A DNA stretch of 64,000 bases from HGM12587 sp945786935. Lineage in GTDB: Bacteria > Bacillota > Clostridia > Lachnospirales > Lachnospiraceae. Below the pieces are notes generated by a model. The model did not search any database and had not been told where the DNA came from. It saw only the letters and a program-made list of their open reading frames with translations. Position 1 is the first letter of the stretch; every line of letters begins with the position of its first letter. Positions 36,312 to 43,176 of the stretch are shown here, piece by piece. Where the stretch lies: NCBI GenBank assembly GCA_945786935.1, contig CALZFY010000001.1:49111-113110 (forward strand). The letters run 5' to 3'. The position numbers and the translations under genes were made by a program.

Positions 36312-38045
36312 ATGGAAGATCAGAAATTAGAAAATTTATTAAACCTTGCCTTAGATTCCACGGAAAGTGAACGTCTTCGTTCCCAAAACCTGAACGTGGG
36401 ATATAACACACAGACCAGAACCTGGGAAGTCATCATAAAATATACAGGAAATTTAGAAGAGGTCCGTCGGACAGCAGAGGAAGTAACCGAGCTGTTCGGC
36501 GGATTTGCTGTTTTAAGGATCAGGGAGGACCGTCTGCCACTGCTTACAGATATTCCACAGGTGACCTTTGTGGAGAAGCCTAAGGCACTCTATTTTTCCC
36601 TGCAAACTGCAAGGGAGAGTTCCTGCATAAATAGTGTCCAGAGAGGACCTGATGGACTTAGCGGGAAAGGGGTGATCTTTGCCTGTGTGGATTCCGGGGT
36701 ATCCATTACCCATCCTGATTTTCGAAACGAGGACGGTACGACCCGGATTCTGTATCTGTGGGATCAGACAATTCCGGGAAATCCTCCCATGGGGTACAAC
36801 AGAGGAACAGAATATACCGCCTCCCAGATCAACGAAGCCTTACTGGCAAAGACCATAGAATCAAGGCGTCAGATCGTCCCCAGTGAGGATATCAGCGGAC
36901 ATGGAACGAGTGTCCTTGGAATCGGAGCAGGAAACGGCAGGGGAAGTGGCGGGCGTTTCCGGGGAGTGGCTTACGAGGCGGATATCATTGTGGTAAAGCT
37001 TGGGCTTCCGGGCAGTGAAGGATTCCCAAGAACCACAGAGTTGATGGAAGGGGTAGATTACTGTATCCGAAAGGCCGTAGAACTTAACAAACCGGTAGCT
37101 GTGAATATCAGCTTTGGAAATAATTACGGAGCCCATAACGGAACCAGTCTGTTGGAATCCTATCTGGATACGGTAGCAGGCGTAGGGAAAAATGTGATCT
37201 GCGTGGGAATGGGAAACGAGGGCGTGTCCGGTGTCCATCAGTCTCTGGTGCTGCCCCCGGATCAGACCGTCATCTCAGAGTTTTCTATCGGGGAATTTGA
37301 ACGCTCTACCAATCTTCAGCTTTGGAAATCCTATACAGACCGGGTACGGATTTACATTGAAAATCCTTCCGGTCTCATTGTGGGTCCTTTTGAAGAATTG
37401 TTAGGGACTCAGAGATTCCGGTTTCCGGATACGGAGCTTTTGGTATATTATGGAACCCCTACGCCCTATGGAGTCTATCAGGAAATCTATATGGACTTTC
37501 TTCCGCAGGGACAATATCTGCAAAGCGGTGTATGGAAAATCCGTATCAAGCCTGTACGGATCGAATGGAATCTTGCGGACTTGTGGCTTCCGGTATCCGA
37601 GGCTTCCAGTGCAAGAACCAGGTTTTTAACACCTTCCCCGGCAGGAAGCTTTACGGTTCCGGCTCCTGCCAGGAATGTAATCTCTGTGGCAGCCTACGAC
37701 AGCCGGACGAACGCCTACGCAGAATTCTCAGGAAGGGCTTTTCAGGTACTCCCATGGGCAGGAAAGCCTGATCTGGCAGCACCGGGGGTAGACATTCAGA
37801 CAACTGCAGCAGGAGGAGGCTACCGCACGGTCAGCGGTACTTCCTTTGCCACGCCTTTCGTCACCGGAAGTGCAGCCCTTTTGATGGAATGGGGAATTGT
37901 CAGGGGTAATGATCCATTTTTATTTGGAAATAAAGTCAAGGCCTATTTAAGAAGAGGAGCAAGAAGACTGCCCGGATTTCCGGAAACGCCAAACTATCGG
38001 GTTGGCTATGGTCGAGTATGTATTTCAGAGAGCATACCAAAATGA
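36312..38045 (+). CDS. S8 family peptidase (Csp-like subtilase)
   Basis: 577 residues. An N-terminal prodomain-like region (1-95) leads to the subtilisin fold with all three catalytic residues: Asp in ACVDSGVS, His in SGHGTSVLG and Ser in GTSFATPF; the oxyanion Asn is in VNISFGNN. No signal peptide. The architecture matches clostridial Csp proteases, some of which activate the cortex lytic enzyme SleC during germination. Unlike CspA and CspC of C. difficile, the triad is complete. It begins 9 bases after the spore protein gene with no clear ribosome site, so coupling to that gene is likely. Confidence 0.85.
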   Translation: MEDQKLENLLNLALDSTESERLRSQNLNVGYNTQTRTWEVIIKYTGNLEEVRRTAEEVTELFGGFAVLRIREDRLPLLTDIPQVTFVEKPKALYFSLQTARESSCINSVQRGPDGLSGKGVIFACVDSGVSITHPDFRNEDGTTRILYLWDQTIPGNPPMGYNRGTEYTASQINEALLAKTIESRRQIVPSEDISGHGTSVLGIGAGNGRGSGGRFRGVAYEADIIVVKLGLPGSEGFPRTTELMEGVDYCIRKAVELNKPVAVNISFGNNYGAHNGTSLLESYLDTVAGVGKNVICVGMGNEGVSGVHQSLVLPPDQTVISEFSIGEFERSTNLQLWKSYTDRVRIYIENPSGLIVGPFEELLGTQRFRFPDTELLVYYGTPTPYGVYQEIYMDFLPQGQYLQSGVWKIRIKPVRIEWNLADLWLPVSEASSARTRFLTPSPAGSFTVPAPARNVISVAAYDSRTNAYAEFSGRAFQVLPWAGKPDLAAPGVDIQTTAAGGGYRTVSGTSFATPFVTGSAALLMEWGIVRGNDPFLFGNKVKAYLRRGARRLPGFPETPNYRVGYGRVCISESIPK

Positions 38046-38057
38046 AGATGATAGATG

Positions 38058-38086
38058 TTGTGATAAATGAAAAAATATGCTACAAT
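38058..38086 (+). promoter_or_regulatory. Promoter of the XRE-KilA-N pair
   Basis: TTGTGA (38058-38063), 17 bases, extended -10 TGCTACAAT (TACAAT 38081-38086). Confidence 0.75.
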
Positions 38087-38089
38087 ATA

Positions 38090-38102
38090 TACACAATGTG
38101 TA
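38090..38102 (+). promoter_or_regulatory. Operator candidate TACACAATGTGTA
   Basis: A perfect 13-base palindrome lies at the expected transcription start, right after the -10 box. This is where an XRE repressor would bind to control its own gene. Confidence 0.6.
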
Positions 38103-38123
38103 AAATAAGAAAAGGAAAAGGAA

Positions 38124-38330
38124 ATGGAAATAAAAGATGAAATAAAAGAATTACGAGAAAGTACCGGAATGAATAGAAAAGAATTTTGTGAATATTTTGA
38201 AATCCCGTACAGAACAGTAACAGAGTGGGAACGAGGAACCAGAAAGATGCCGGATTATGTATTACGTTTGTTAGCGTATAAGGTAAAGATGGATAATCTT
38301 AACGTAAAGGAAGATGCGAATGAAGAATAA
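38124..38330 (+). CDS. XRE-family helix-turn-helix regulator (small)
   Basis: 68 residues, a bare HTH: IKELRESTGMNRKEFCEYFEIPYRTVTEWERGTRKMP is a clean Cro/C1-type helix-turn-helix, with a short acidic tail. It overlaps the KilA-N gene by 11 bases and so is very likely its partner or repressor. The pair is visibly richer in AT than its neighbours, which suggests transfer. Confidence 0.85.
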   Translation: MEIKDEIKELRESTGMNRKEFCEYFEIPYRTVTEWERGTRKMPDYVLRLLAYKVKMDNLNVKEDANEE

Positions 38331-39177
38331 AATGATTGAAGTACAAAATGTGCAGATTTCTATTTCGAAACAGGAGCTAGATGATTATATTTGTATTACA
38401 GATATTGCTAAGGCGAGGTTAGGAGATTCACGTTGTGCAGATATTGTAAAAAACTGGTTAAGAAACAGAAATACATTGGAGTTTTTGGGAACTTGGGAGA
38501 AAATTTATAATCCCGATTTTAAAGTGGTCGAATTCGACCACTTTAAAACAGAAGCTGGGTTGCATACGTTTGTATTAAGTGTAGCGGAATGGATTAATAA
38601 AACAAATGCTATTGGATTATACGTAAAGCGTGGAAAATATGGTGGTACATATGCACACAAGGATATTGCGTTTGAATTTGCATCTGCGATTAGTCCTGTA
38701 TTTAAATTATATTTGATAAAAGAATTTCAGCGACTAAAGGAAGAAGAGAATAATTCAGAACAAAAAGAGTGGGATGCAAAACGGTTTTTAAGTAAAAATA
38801 ATTATCTGATTCAGACGGATGCTGTGAGAAACTACTTACTTCCGCAGATGAATTACAGAGAAAATTTACAATGGTTGGCATATGCAGAAGAAGCGGATAT
38901 ATTGAATGTGGCATTATTCGGATTTACGGCTAAAGCCTGGCGAGAGGCGAATCCAGAACTTGCTAAAAAGAGTAATGTCAGAGATTTTGCAACAATTAAT
39001 GAGCTAACGGTTCTCTCCAATCTGGAATCACATAATGCACAAATGTTGCGGGAAGGGAAAGGAAGAGAAGAAAGATTCAAAACATTACGCGAGATTGCTG
39101 AATATCAGTTGAACATTCTGAATACTGCGGAACAGATTAAGATGACAGAGAGTGTGAGAGCACTACCAGAATTGTGA
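38320..39177 (+). CDS. KilA-N domain protein
   Basis: 285 residues. The KilA-N DNA-binding domain spans about residues 10-130 (YICITDIAKARLGD, AGLHTFVLSVAEWI, GGTYAHKDIAFEFASAISPVFKLYLIKEFQRLKEEE). The C-terminal half is helical and of unknown type. KilA-N proteins are frequent in phages and genomic islands. The start at 38320 is placed by AAAGGAAG; ATGs at 38314 and 38332 are alternatives. A 32-bp perfect palindrome lies inside at 38517-38548 and encodes FKVVEFDHFK. No toxin, integrase or transposase gene is adjacent. Confidence 0.85.
   Translation: MKNKMIEVQNVQISISKQELDDYICITDIAKARLGDSRCADIVKNWLRNRNTLEFLGTWEKIYNPDFKVVEFDHFKTEAGLHTFVLSVAEWINKTNAIGLYVKRGKYGGTYAHKDIAFEFASAISPVFKLYLIKEFQRLKEEENNSEQKEWDAKRFLSKNNYLIQTDAVRNYLLPQMNYRENLQWLAYAEEADILNVALFGFTAKAWREANPELAKKSNVRDFATINELTVLSNLESHNAQMLREGKGREERFKTLREIAEYQLNILNTAEQIKMTESVRALPEL
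38517..38548. repeat. 32-bp perfect palindrome inside the KilA-N gene
   Basis: TTTTAAAGTGGTCGAA joins its own reverse complement, centred on GAATTC, with no loop. It lies within the conserved part of the KilA-N domain. Confidence 0.9.
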
Positions 39178-39297
39178 ATCTGTTTTGTGAAAGAAAATAA
39201 TCACTGGAGGATAAAACAGTGAGGGAAGGCTTCTTACTGGAACGGAGAGAACAGTGACGGTTTTATTTTGTAAAAGAATATATGCTTTATCCGAAGA

Positions 39298-39326
39298 TTG
39301 AATAAACCCATGATATATGTTATGAT
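39298..39326 (+). promoter_or_regulatory. Promoter of the B12 operon
   Basis: TTGAAT (39298-39303), 17 bases, TATGAT (39321-39326). The 120 bases between the KilA-N stop and this promoter show no gene. Confidence 0.7.
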
Positions 39327-39344
39327 TTCCGTGCAACATAATTC

Positions 39345-39512
39345 ATTGTCAGGTGTCGGATTACTCATAGAGTATTCCGGTGAAAAGGGAAACAGGTGAA
39401 AATCCTGTACGAACTCGTCACCGTAATTAGGGAGCAGAAGCAATGACATCACTGGGAAACTGGGAAGATAGCGAAATGCAATGATCTATAAGCCGGGAGA
39501 CCTGCCTGATGA
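39345..39512 (+). promoter_or_regulatory. Cobalamin riboswitch
   Basis: The conserved parts appear in order: AGGTGTCGG at 39351, GGGAAACAGGTGAAAATCC at 39388 (the B12 box side), CATCACTGGG at 39447 and AAGCCGGGAGACCTGCC at 39490. No T-run terminator follows before the ribosome site at about 39540, so control is likely at translation. Adenosylcobalamin or a related corrinoid is the expected ligand, acting to switch the genes off. Confidence 0.93.
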
Positions 39513-39554
39513 TTGAACAAACGAAATCCGAACGAGGAAAAGGAGAAAAAAGAA

Positions 39555-39977
39555 ATGAAACACACAAAAAAACTATTGATTTTCATGCTTTGCGCAATCA
39601 TGGTGCTGGGCATGGCAGGATGTGGCAAAAAAGAGGATACAGCAGTATCCACAGAGACCGTCTATGAAGATGGAGCAGTGCTTGGAGAAGGAAGTAAAGA
39701 ATTTGCTTTTTTGATTGTAAATACGCAAGGCGAAGAGGTGAACCTGGAAATCCATACCGACAAAGAAAACGTCGGGGAAGCATTGGAGGAGCTTGGATTA
39801 ATCGCAGGAGAGGAAAGTGACTATGGTCTCTATGTAAAAACTGTCAACGGTGAGACTGTAGATTACGATCAGGATGGAAAATATTGGGCATTCTATATGA
39901 ATGGCGAATATGCAATGACAAGTGTCGATGCCACAGAGATTACAGAAGGAGATTCCTTCGCATTTAAGGTGGAATAA
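39555..39977 (+). CDS. DUF4430 (transcobalamin-like) lipoprotein
   Basis: 140 residues: lipoprotein signal with lipobox MAGC, then a DUF4430 domain (VNLEIHTDKENVGEALEELGL, YWAFYMNGEYAMTSVDATEITEGDSFAFKVE), the same fold as the C-terminal domain of animal transcobalamin and intrinsic factor. Under a cobalamin riboswitch and next to an ECF S component, it most likely captures corrinoids at the membrane surface. The start at 39555 follows AAAAGGAGAAAA. Confidence 0.88.
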   Translation: MKHTKKLLIFMLCAIMVLGMAGCGKKEDTAVSTETVYEDGAVLGEGSKEFAFLIVNTQGEEVNLEIHTDKENVGEALEELGLIAGEESDYGLYVKTVNGETVDYDQDGKYWAFYMNGEYAMTSVDATEITEGDSFAFKVE

Positions 39978-39979
39978 TC

Positions 39980-40501
39980 GTGAAGCTGAAAACAAAAGAA
40001 ATAGCAGTATTTTCCATGCTGGGTGCTCTCATGTACATTTCCAAACTGATTATGGAAGTAGCACCAAATGTACATTTGTTGGGAACCTTTGTGATTGCAT
40101 TTACATTGGTATACGGAAAAAAAGCATTATATCCAATCTATGTATATGTACTGCTGAATGGCATATTCGCAGGGTTTGCCACATGGTGGATTCCCTATCT
40201 GTACATATGGACGGTTCTTTGGGGTGTGGTGATGCTGCTTCCAAAGAAAATGCCTCCCAAAATCCGTCCGTTGGTTTACATGTGTGTCTGTGCTGCCCAT
40301 GGATTTTTATTCGGCACGCTTTACGCACCGGCGCAGGCCATATTATTTGGCCTGAATTTTGAAGGAATGGTTGCCTGGATCATTGCCGGGCTTCCCTGGG
40401 ATTTTGTACACGGAGTCAGTAACTTTTTCTGCGGAATCCTGATCATGCCCATTGTCCGCATCTTAAGAATTGCGGAGCAGGGGACGATACATAACTCATA
40501 A
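39980..40501 (+). CDS. ECF transporter S component, corrinoid type by context
   Basis: 173 residues, about five to six membrane helices, start GTG at 39980 two bases after the lipoprotein stop with GGTGGA upstream. The MLGALMYISKLIMEVAPNVHLLGTF start is typical of ECF S components. No EcfA or EcfT gene is present, so it must use a shared energising module (group II). The substrate, a corrinoid or its precursor, is inferred from the riboswitch and the DUF4430 gene. Confidence 0.8.
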   Translation: MKLKTKEIAVFSMLGALMYISKLIMEVAPNVHLLGTFVIAFTLVYGKKALYPIYVYVLLNGIFAGFATWWIPYLYIWTVLWGVVMLLPKKMPPKIRPLVYMCVCAAHGFLFGTLYAPAQAILFGLNFEGMVAWIIAGLPWDFVHGVSNFFCGILIMPIVRILRIAEQGTIHNS

Positions 40502-40518
40502 GGATAAGAGTAGAGACA

Positions 40519-41478
40519 TTGAAAACATTGTTTAATATTACAACCAGTGAAGATGATCTGCAAAGATATGAAAGTGCAGAAGACTTTAAAACCATGCTGG
40601 ACAAATTTGACGGTGTGGAATTAATGTACTTCGGAGAAGACAAAGACCACAGAATACCGAAAGAACGTGTTGTGGGGCTTCATATGCATTTTTTCCCGTT
40701 CTGGGTTGACTTCTGGAAAGGAAATGAAAAAGCACTTTTTCAAGAGTTTGATACCAGAAAGACATGGGAACAATACTATGGTGGTTCCGACAGGGAAGCA
40801 ATCGTAAGGCGTTATCAGAAGGAGTTGGAATATGCCCACCAATATGGTGTGGAATATGTAGTTTTCCATGTGTCGGAGGCAACCATTGAAGAATCTTTTA
40901 CATGGAAATACCATTATTCTGATGAAGAGGTTGTAGATGCAGTAGCAGAGCTTCTGAATATAGTTTTTGAGAAAGAAGACGGGAACATTTGCCTCCTTCT
41001 GGAAAATTTATGGCAGCCGGGGCTACAGCTGACACGCCCGGAGATCACAAGGAGACTCCTTGATCAGGTAAAATATCCCAACAAAGGAATTATGATGGAT
41101 ACAGGGCACCTGCTCCATACGAATCCGGGGATTAGAACCCAGGAAGAAGGAGTTGCCTATATTCATCGGATGCTGGACGAGCATGGAGATCTTTGCAGAT
41201 ATATCCGGGGAATGCACTTAAATCAGTCCCTCACCGGGGAGTACTGCGAGCAAACGAAAAATCATCCGCCGAAGATGGGAGATACTTTTTCCAAGCGGTA
41301 CAATCAGATGTTTTTTCATGCCTATGCGGTAGACCGGCATGAACCATTTACCTGCCCCGGGGTGAAGGAGATGGTGGAGCGTATTGCACCGGAATATCTC
41401 ACCTTTGAGTTTATTACTGCTGACAGAACACAGCATCGAAGGTATCTTGAAAGACAGCTGGAGGCTCTTTTGTTGTAA
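40519..41478 (+). CDS. Xylose-isomerase-like TIM-barrel protein
   Basis: 319 residues of the AP-endonuclease-2/sugar-isomerase fold. Residues expected to bind metal are visible in LLLENLWQPG, GIMMDTGHLL, RGMHLNQS and LTFEFIT. The reading starts with TTG at 40519, because the first strand (LFNITTSEDD) is needed; an AAGGATAAG site precedes it. It sits 17 bases after the S component and probably belongs to the B12 operon. The reaction is unknown. A possible role in corrinoid handling is only inferred from place. Confidence 0.75.
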   Translation: MKTLFNITTSEDDLQRYESAEDFKTMLDKFDGVELMYFGEDKDHRIPKERVVGLHMHFFPFWVDFWKGNEKALFQEFDTRKTWEQYYGGSDREAIVRRYQKELEYAHQYGVEYVVFHVSEATIEESFTWKYHYSDEEVVDAVAELLNIVFEKEDGNICLLLENLWQPGLQLTRPEITRRLLDQVKYPNKGIMMDTGHLLHTNPGIRTQEEGVAYIHRMLDEHGDLCRYIRGMHLNQSLTGEYCEQTKNHPPKMGDTFSKRYNQMFFHAYAVDRHEPFTCPGVKEMVERIAPEYLTFEFITADRTQHRRYLERQLEALLL

Positions 41479-41485
41479 AAAACAG

Positions 41486-41514
41486 TGGTAAAAATATCTG
41501 AAATATGGTAAAAT
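41486..41514 (+). promoter_or_regulatory. Possible promoter of the sodium symporter gene
   Basis: TGGTAA (41486-41491), 17 bases, TAAAAT (41509-41514). The -35 box is poor. Confidence 0.4.
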
Positions 41515-41565
41515 ACCAAGCATTACGATGTAGGAGGAATAGGGGTAAAAACTCAAAACGAAATT

Positions 41566-42972
41566 ATGAAGAAAGAAAAAAGAAATTCATTTTCCGGTTC
41601 TCTGGGATTTGTGCTGGCTGCAGCAGGCAGTGCGGTTGGACTGGGAAATATTTGGAGATTCCCGTATCTGGCGGCAAAGGACGGCGGCGGAATCTTCCTT
41701 GCGATTTATGTTGTTTTGGCACTGACCTTTGGTTTTACACTTCTAACGACTGAGGTCGCCATTGGAAGAAAGACAAAACAAAGTCCGCTGACTGCCTATG
41801 GAAAGCTGCAGAAAAAATGGGGATTCTTAGGAATTATTGCCTGTGTGATTCCCATGATTATTTTGCCATATTACTGTGCGATCGGTGGCTGGGTATTTAA
41901 GTATTTCCTTGCATTTCTGACACAGTCAGGTGCAGCAGCGGCAGCCACGGATGGGTTCTTTACAGGATTTATTACTTCAAAGGCAGAGCCGGTCGTTATG
42001 ATGGTTATTTTTATGACTGTGACTTCTCTGGTAATCTTTCTTGGTGTAAATAAAGGAATTGAATCTTTTTCCAAGATCCTGATGCCGATTTTGATTTTGT
42101 TAGTCATTGGGATTGCAGTCTTTTCCGTAAGAATCAGTTACACAGATGCAGAAGGCATCACAAGAACAGGTTGGGAAGGCTTTAAAATCTATGTCATTCC
42201 TAATTTTGAAGGGATGACCATCAAGAGCTTCTTTACAGTGCTTTTGGATGCCATGGGACAGCTCTTTTACAGCTTAAGCGTTGCCATGGGTATCATGATT
42301 ACTTATGGTTCCTATGTAAAGGATGAAAATAATCTGGTGAAATCTATCAACCAGATCGAAATTTTCGATACCATGGTAGCATTCCTGGCAGGCGTTATGA
42401 TCATTCCCGCAGTATTCGTATTTATGGGAAGAGAGGGTATGGCAGCCTCCGGACCGGGGCTTATGTTTATTTCCCTTCCAAAGGTGTTTGCGGAAATGGG
42501 CACCATGGGCAGATTTATCGGATGTCTGTTCTTTGCCATGGTTTTATTTGCAGCCATTACAAGTTCTATTTCCATTATGGAAGCAGTTGTTTCCAGCCTG
42601 ATGGATAAGTTCCAGTGGTCCCGTACCAGGGCAGTGGCTGTAGAATTTATCATTGCTCTTCTTGGCGGACTTGCCGTATGCTTTGGTTACAATTTCTGGT
42701 ACTTTGACTTAACACTTCCGAACGGGACCGTTGGTCAGATCTTAGACGTGATGGACTATGTAAGTAATTACGTACTGATGCCGGTGGTAGCAATCGGAAC
42801 CTGTATTTTGATCGGTTGGATCTTAAAGCCTGAAACCGTGACAAATGAAGTTATGAAAAACGGAGAAAAGTTTGGACGTAAGAAGCTCTATATTGTGATG
42901 TTAAAATATATCACACCGGTATTGCTTGTAATTTTACTTTTAAAATCTCTTGGTGTGTTGACCATGATTTAA
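41566..42972 (+). CDS. Sodium-dependent transporter, SNF (SLC6) family
   Basis: 468 residues with eleven to twelve membrane helices. Helix 1 reads GFVLAAAGSAVGLGNIWRFPYL, the Na+ and substrate signature of the family. These symporters import amino acids, often tryptophan or other neutral ones; the substrate is not decided here. The best ribosome site (AGGAGGAAT at 41532) is about 25 bases before the ATG and no other in-frame start lies closer, which is unusual. The terminator region after it is bidirectional. Confidence 0.92.
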   Translation: MKKEKRNSFSGSLGFVLAAAGSAVGLGNIWRFPYLAAKDGGGIFLAIYVVLALTFGFTLLTTEVAIGRKTKQSPLTAYGKLQKKWGFLGIIACVIPMIILPYYCAIGGWVFKYFLAFLTQSGAAAAATDGFFTGFITSKAEPVVMMVIFMTVTSLVIFLGVNKGIESFSKILMPILILLVIGIAVFSVRISYTDAEGITRTGWEGFKIYVIPNFEGMTIKSFFTVLLDAMGQLFYSLSVAMGIMITYGSYVKDENNLVKSINQIEIFDTMVAFLAGVMIIPAVFVFMGREGMAASGPGLMFISLPKVFAEMGTMGRFIGCLFFAMVLFAAITSSISIMEAVVSSLMDKFQWSRTRAVAVEFIIALLGGLAVCFGYNFWYFDLTLPNGTVGQILDVMDYVSNYVLMPVVAIGTCILIGWILKPETVTNEVMKNGEKFGRKKLYIVMLKYITPVLLVILLLKSLGVLTMI

Positions 42973-43019
42973 TCACGACAAACATGCTTTGTGAGTATCC
43001 CGGATTGTTGAGGAAATGG

Positions 43020-43054
43020 TTTGCAAGCATTCATTTTTCCCTGTTGCTTGCAAA
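43020..43054. repeat. Inverted repeat TTTGCAAGCA/TGCTTGCAAA
   Basis: Ten-base arms at 43020-43029 and 43045-43054 with a 15-base loop. The right arm touches the A-run of the following terminator, so the two structures may exclude each other. Confidence 0.6.
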
Positions 43055-43093
43055 AAAAATGGTGTAGTTCCTTTGGGAACACACCATTTTTTT
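43054..43093. terminator. Bidirectional terminator between the symporter and pepD
   Basis: AATGGTGTAGTTCC, loop TTTG, GGAACACACCATT with one bulged A, flanked by an A-run on the left and T7 on the right. Confidence 0.9.
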
Positions 43094-43130
43094 GTCCAGT
43101 ATTTGATGAACACTAATTTATTGAATCATT

Positions 43131-43173
43131 ATAACTGTTCAGAATCCACCTCTGGAACGTACTGAACAGTTAT
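43131..43173. repeat. Palindromic element (interspersed family, copy 2)
   Basis: ATAACTGTTCAG (43131-43142) and CTGAACAGTTAT (43162-43173) pair over 12 bp; the loop holds TCCACCTCTGGA. Its right half contains CTGGAACGTACTGAACAG. It ends 4 bases before the pepD stop. Confidence 0.8.
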
Positions 43174-43176
43174 GCA

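Noticed and set aside
40519..41478. AP endonuclease (nfo) as the name of the TIM-barrel gene
   Set aside because: The fold is shared, but the Nfo DNA-binding loops and the full set of nine metal ligands are not seen, and the B12 context points elsewhere.
41505..41753. Short reading frame overlapping the start of the sodium symporter
   Set aside because: It overlaps the symporter in another frame, is Lys/Arg-rich nonsense and its ATG lies in the promoter region.
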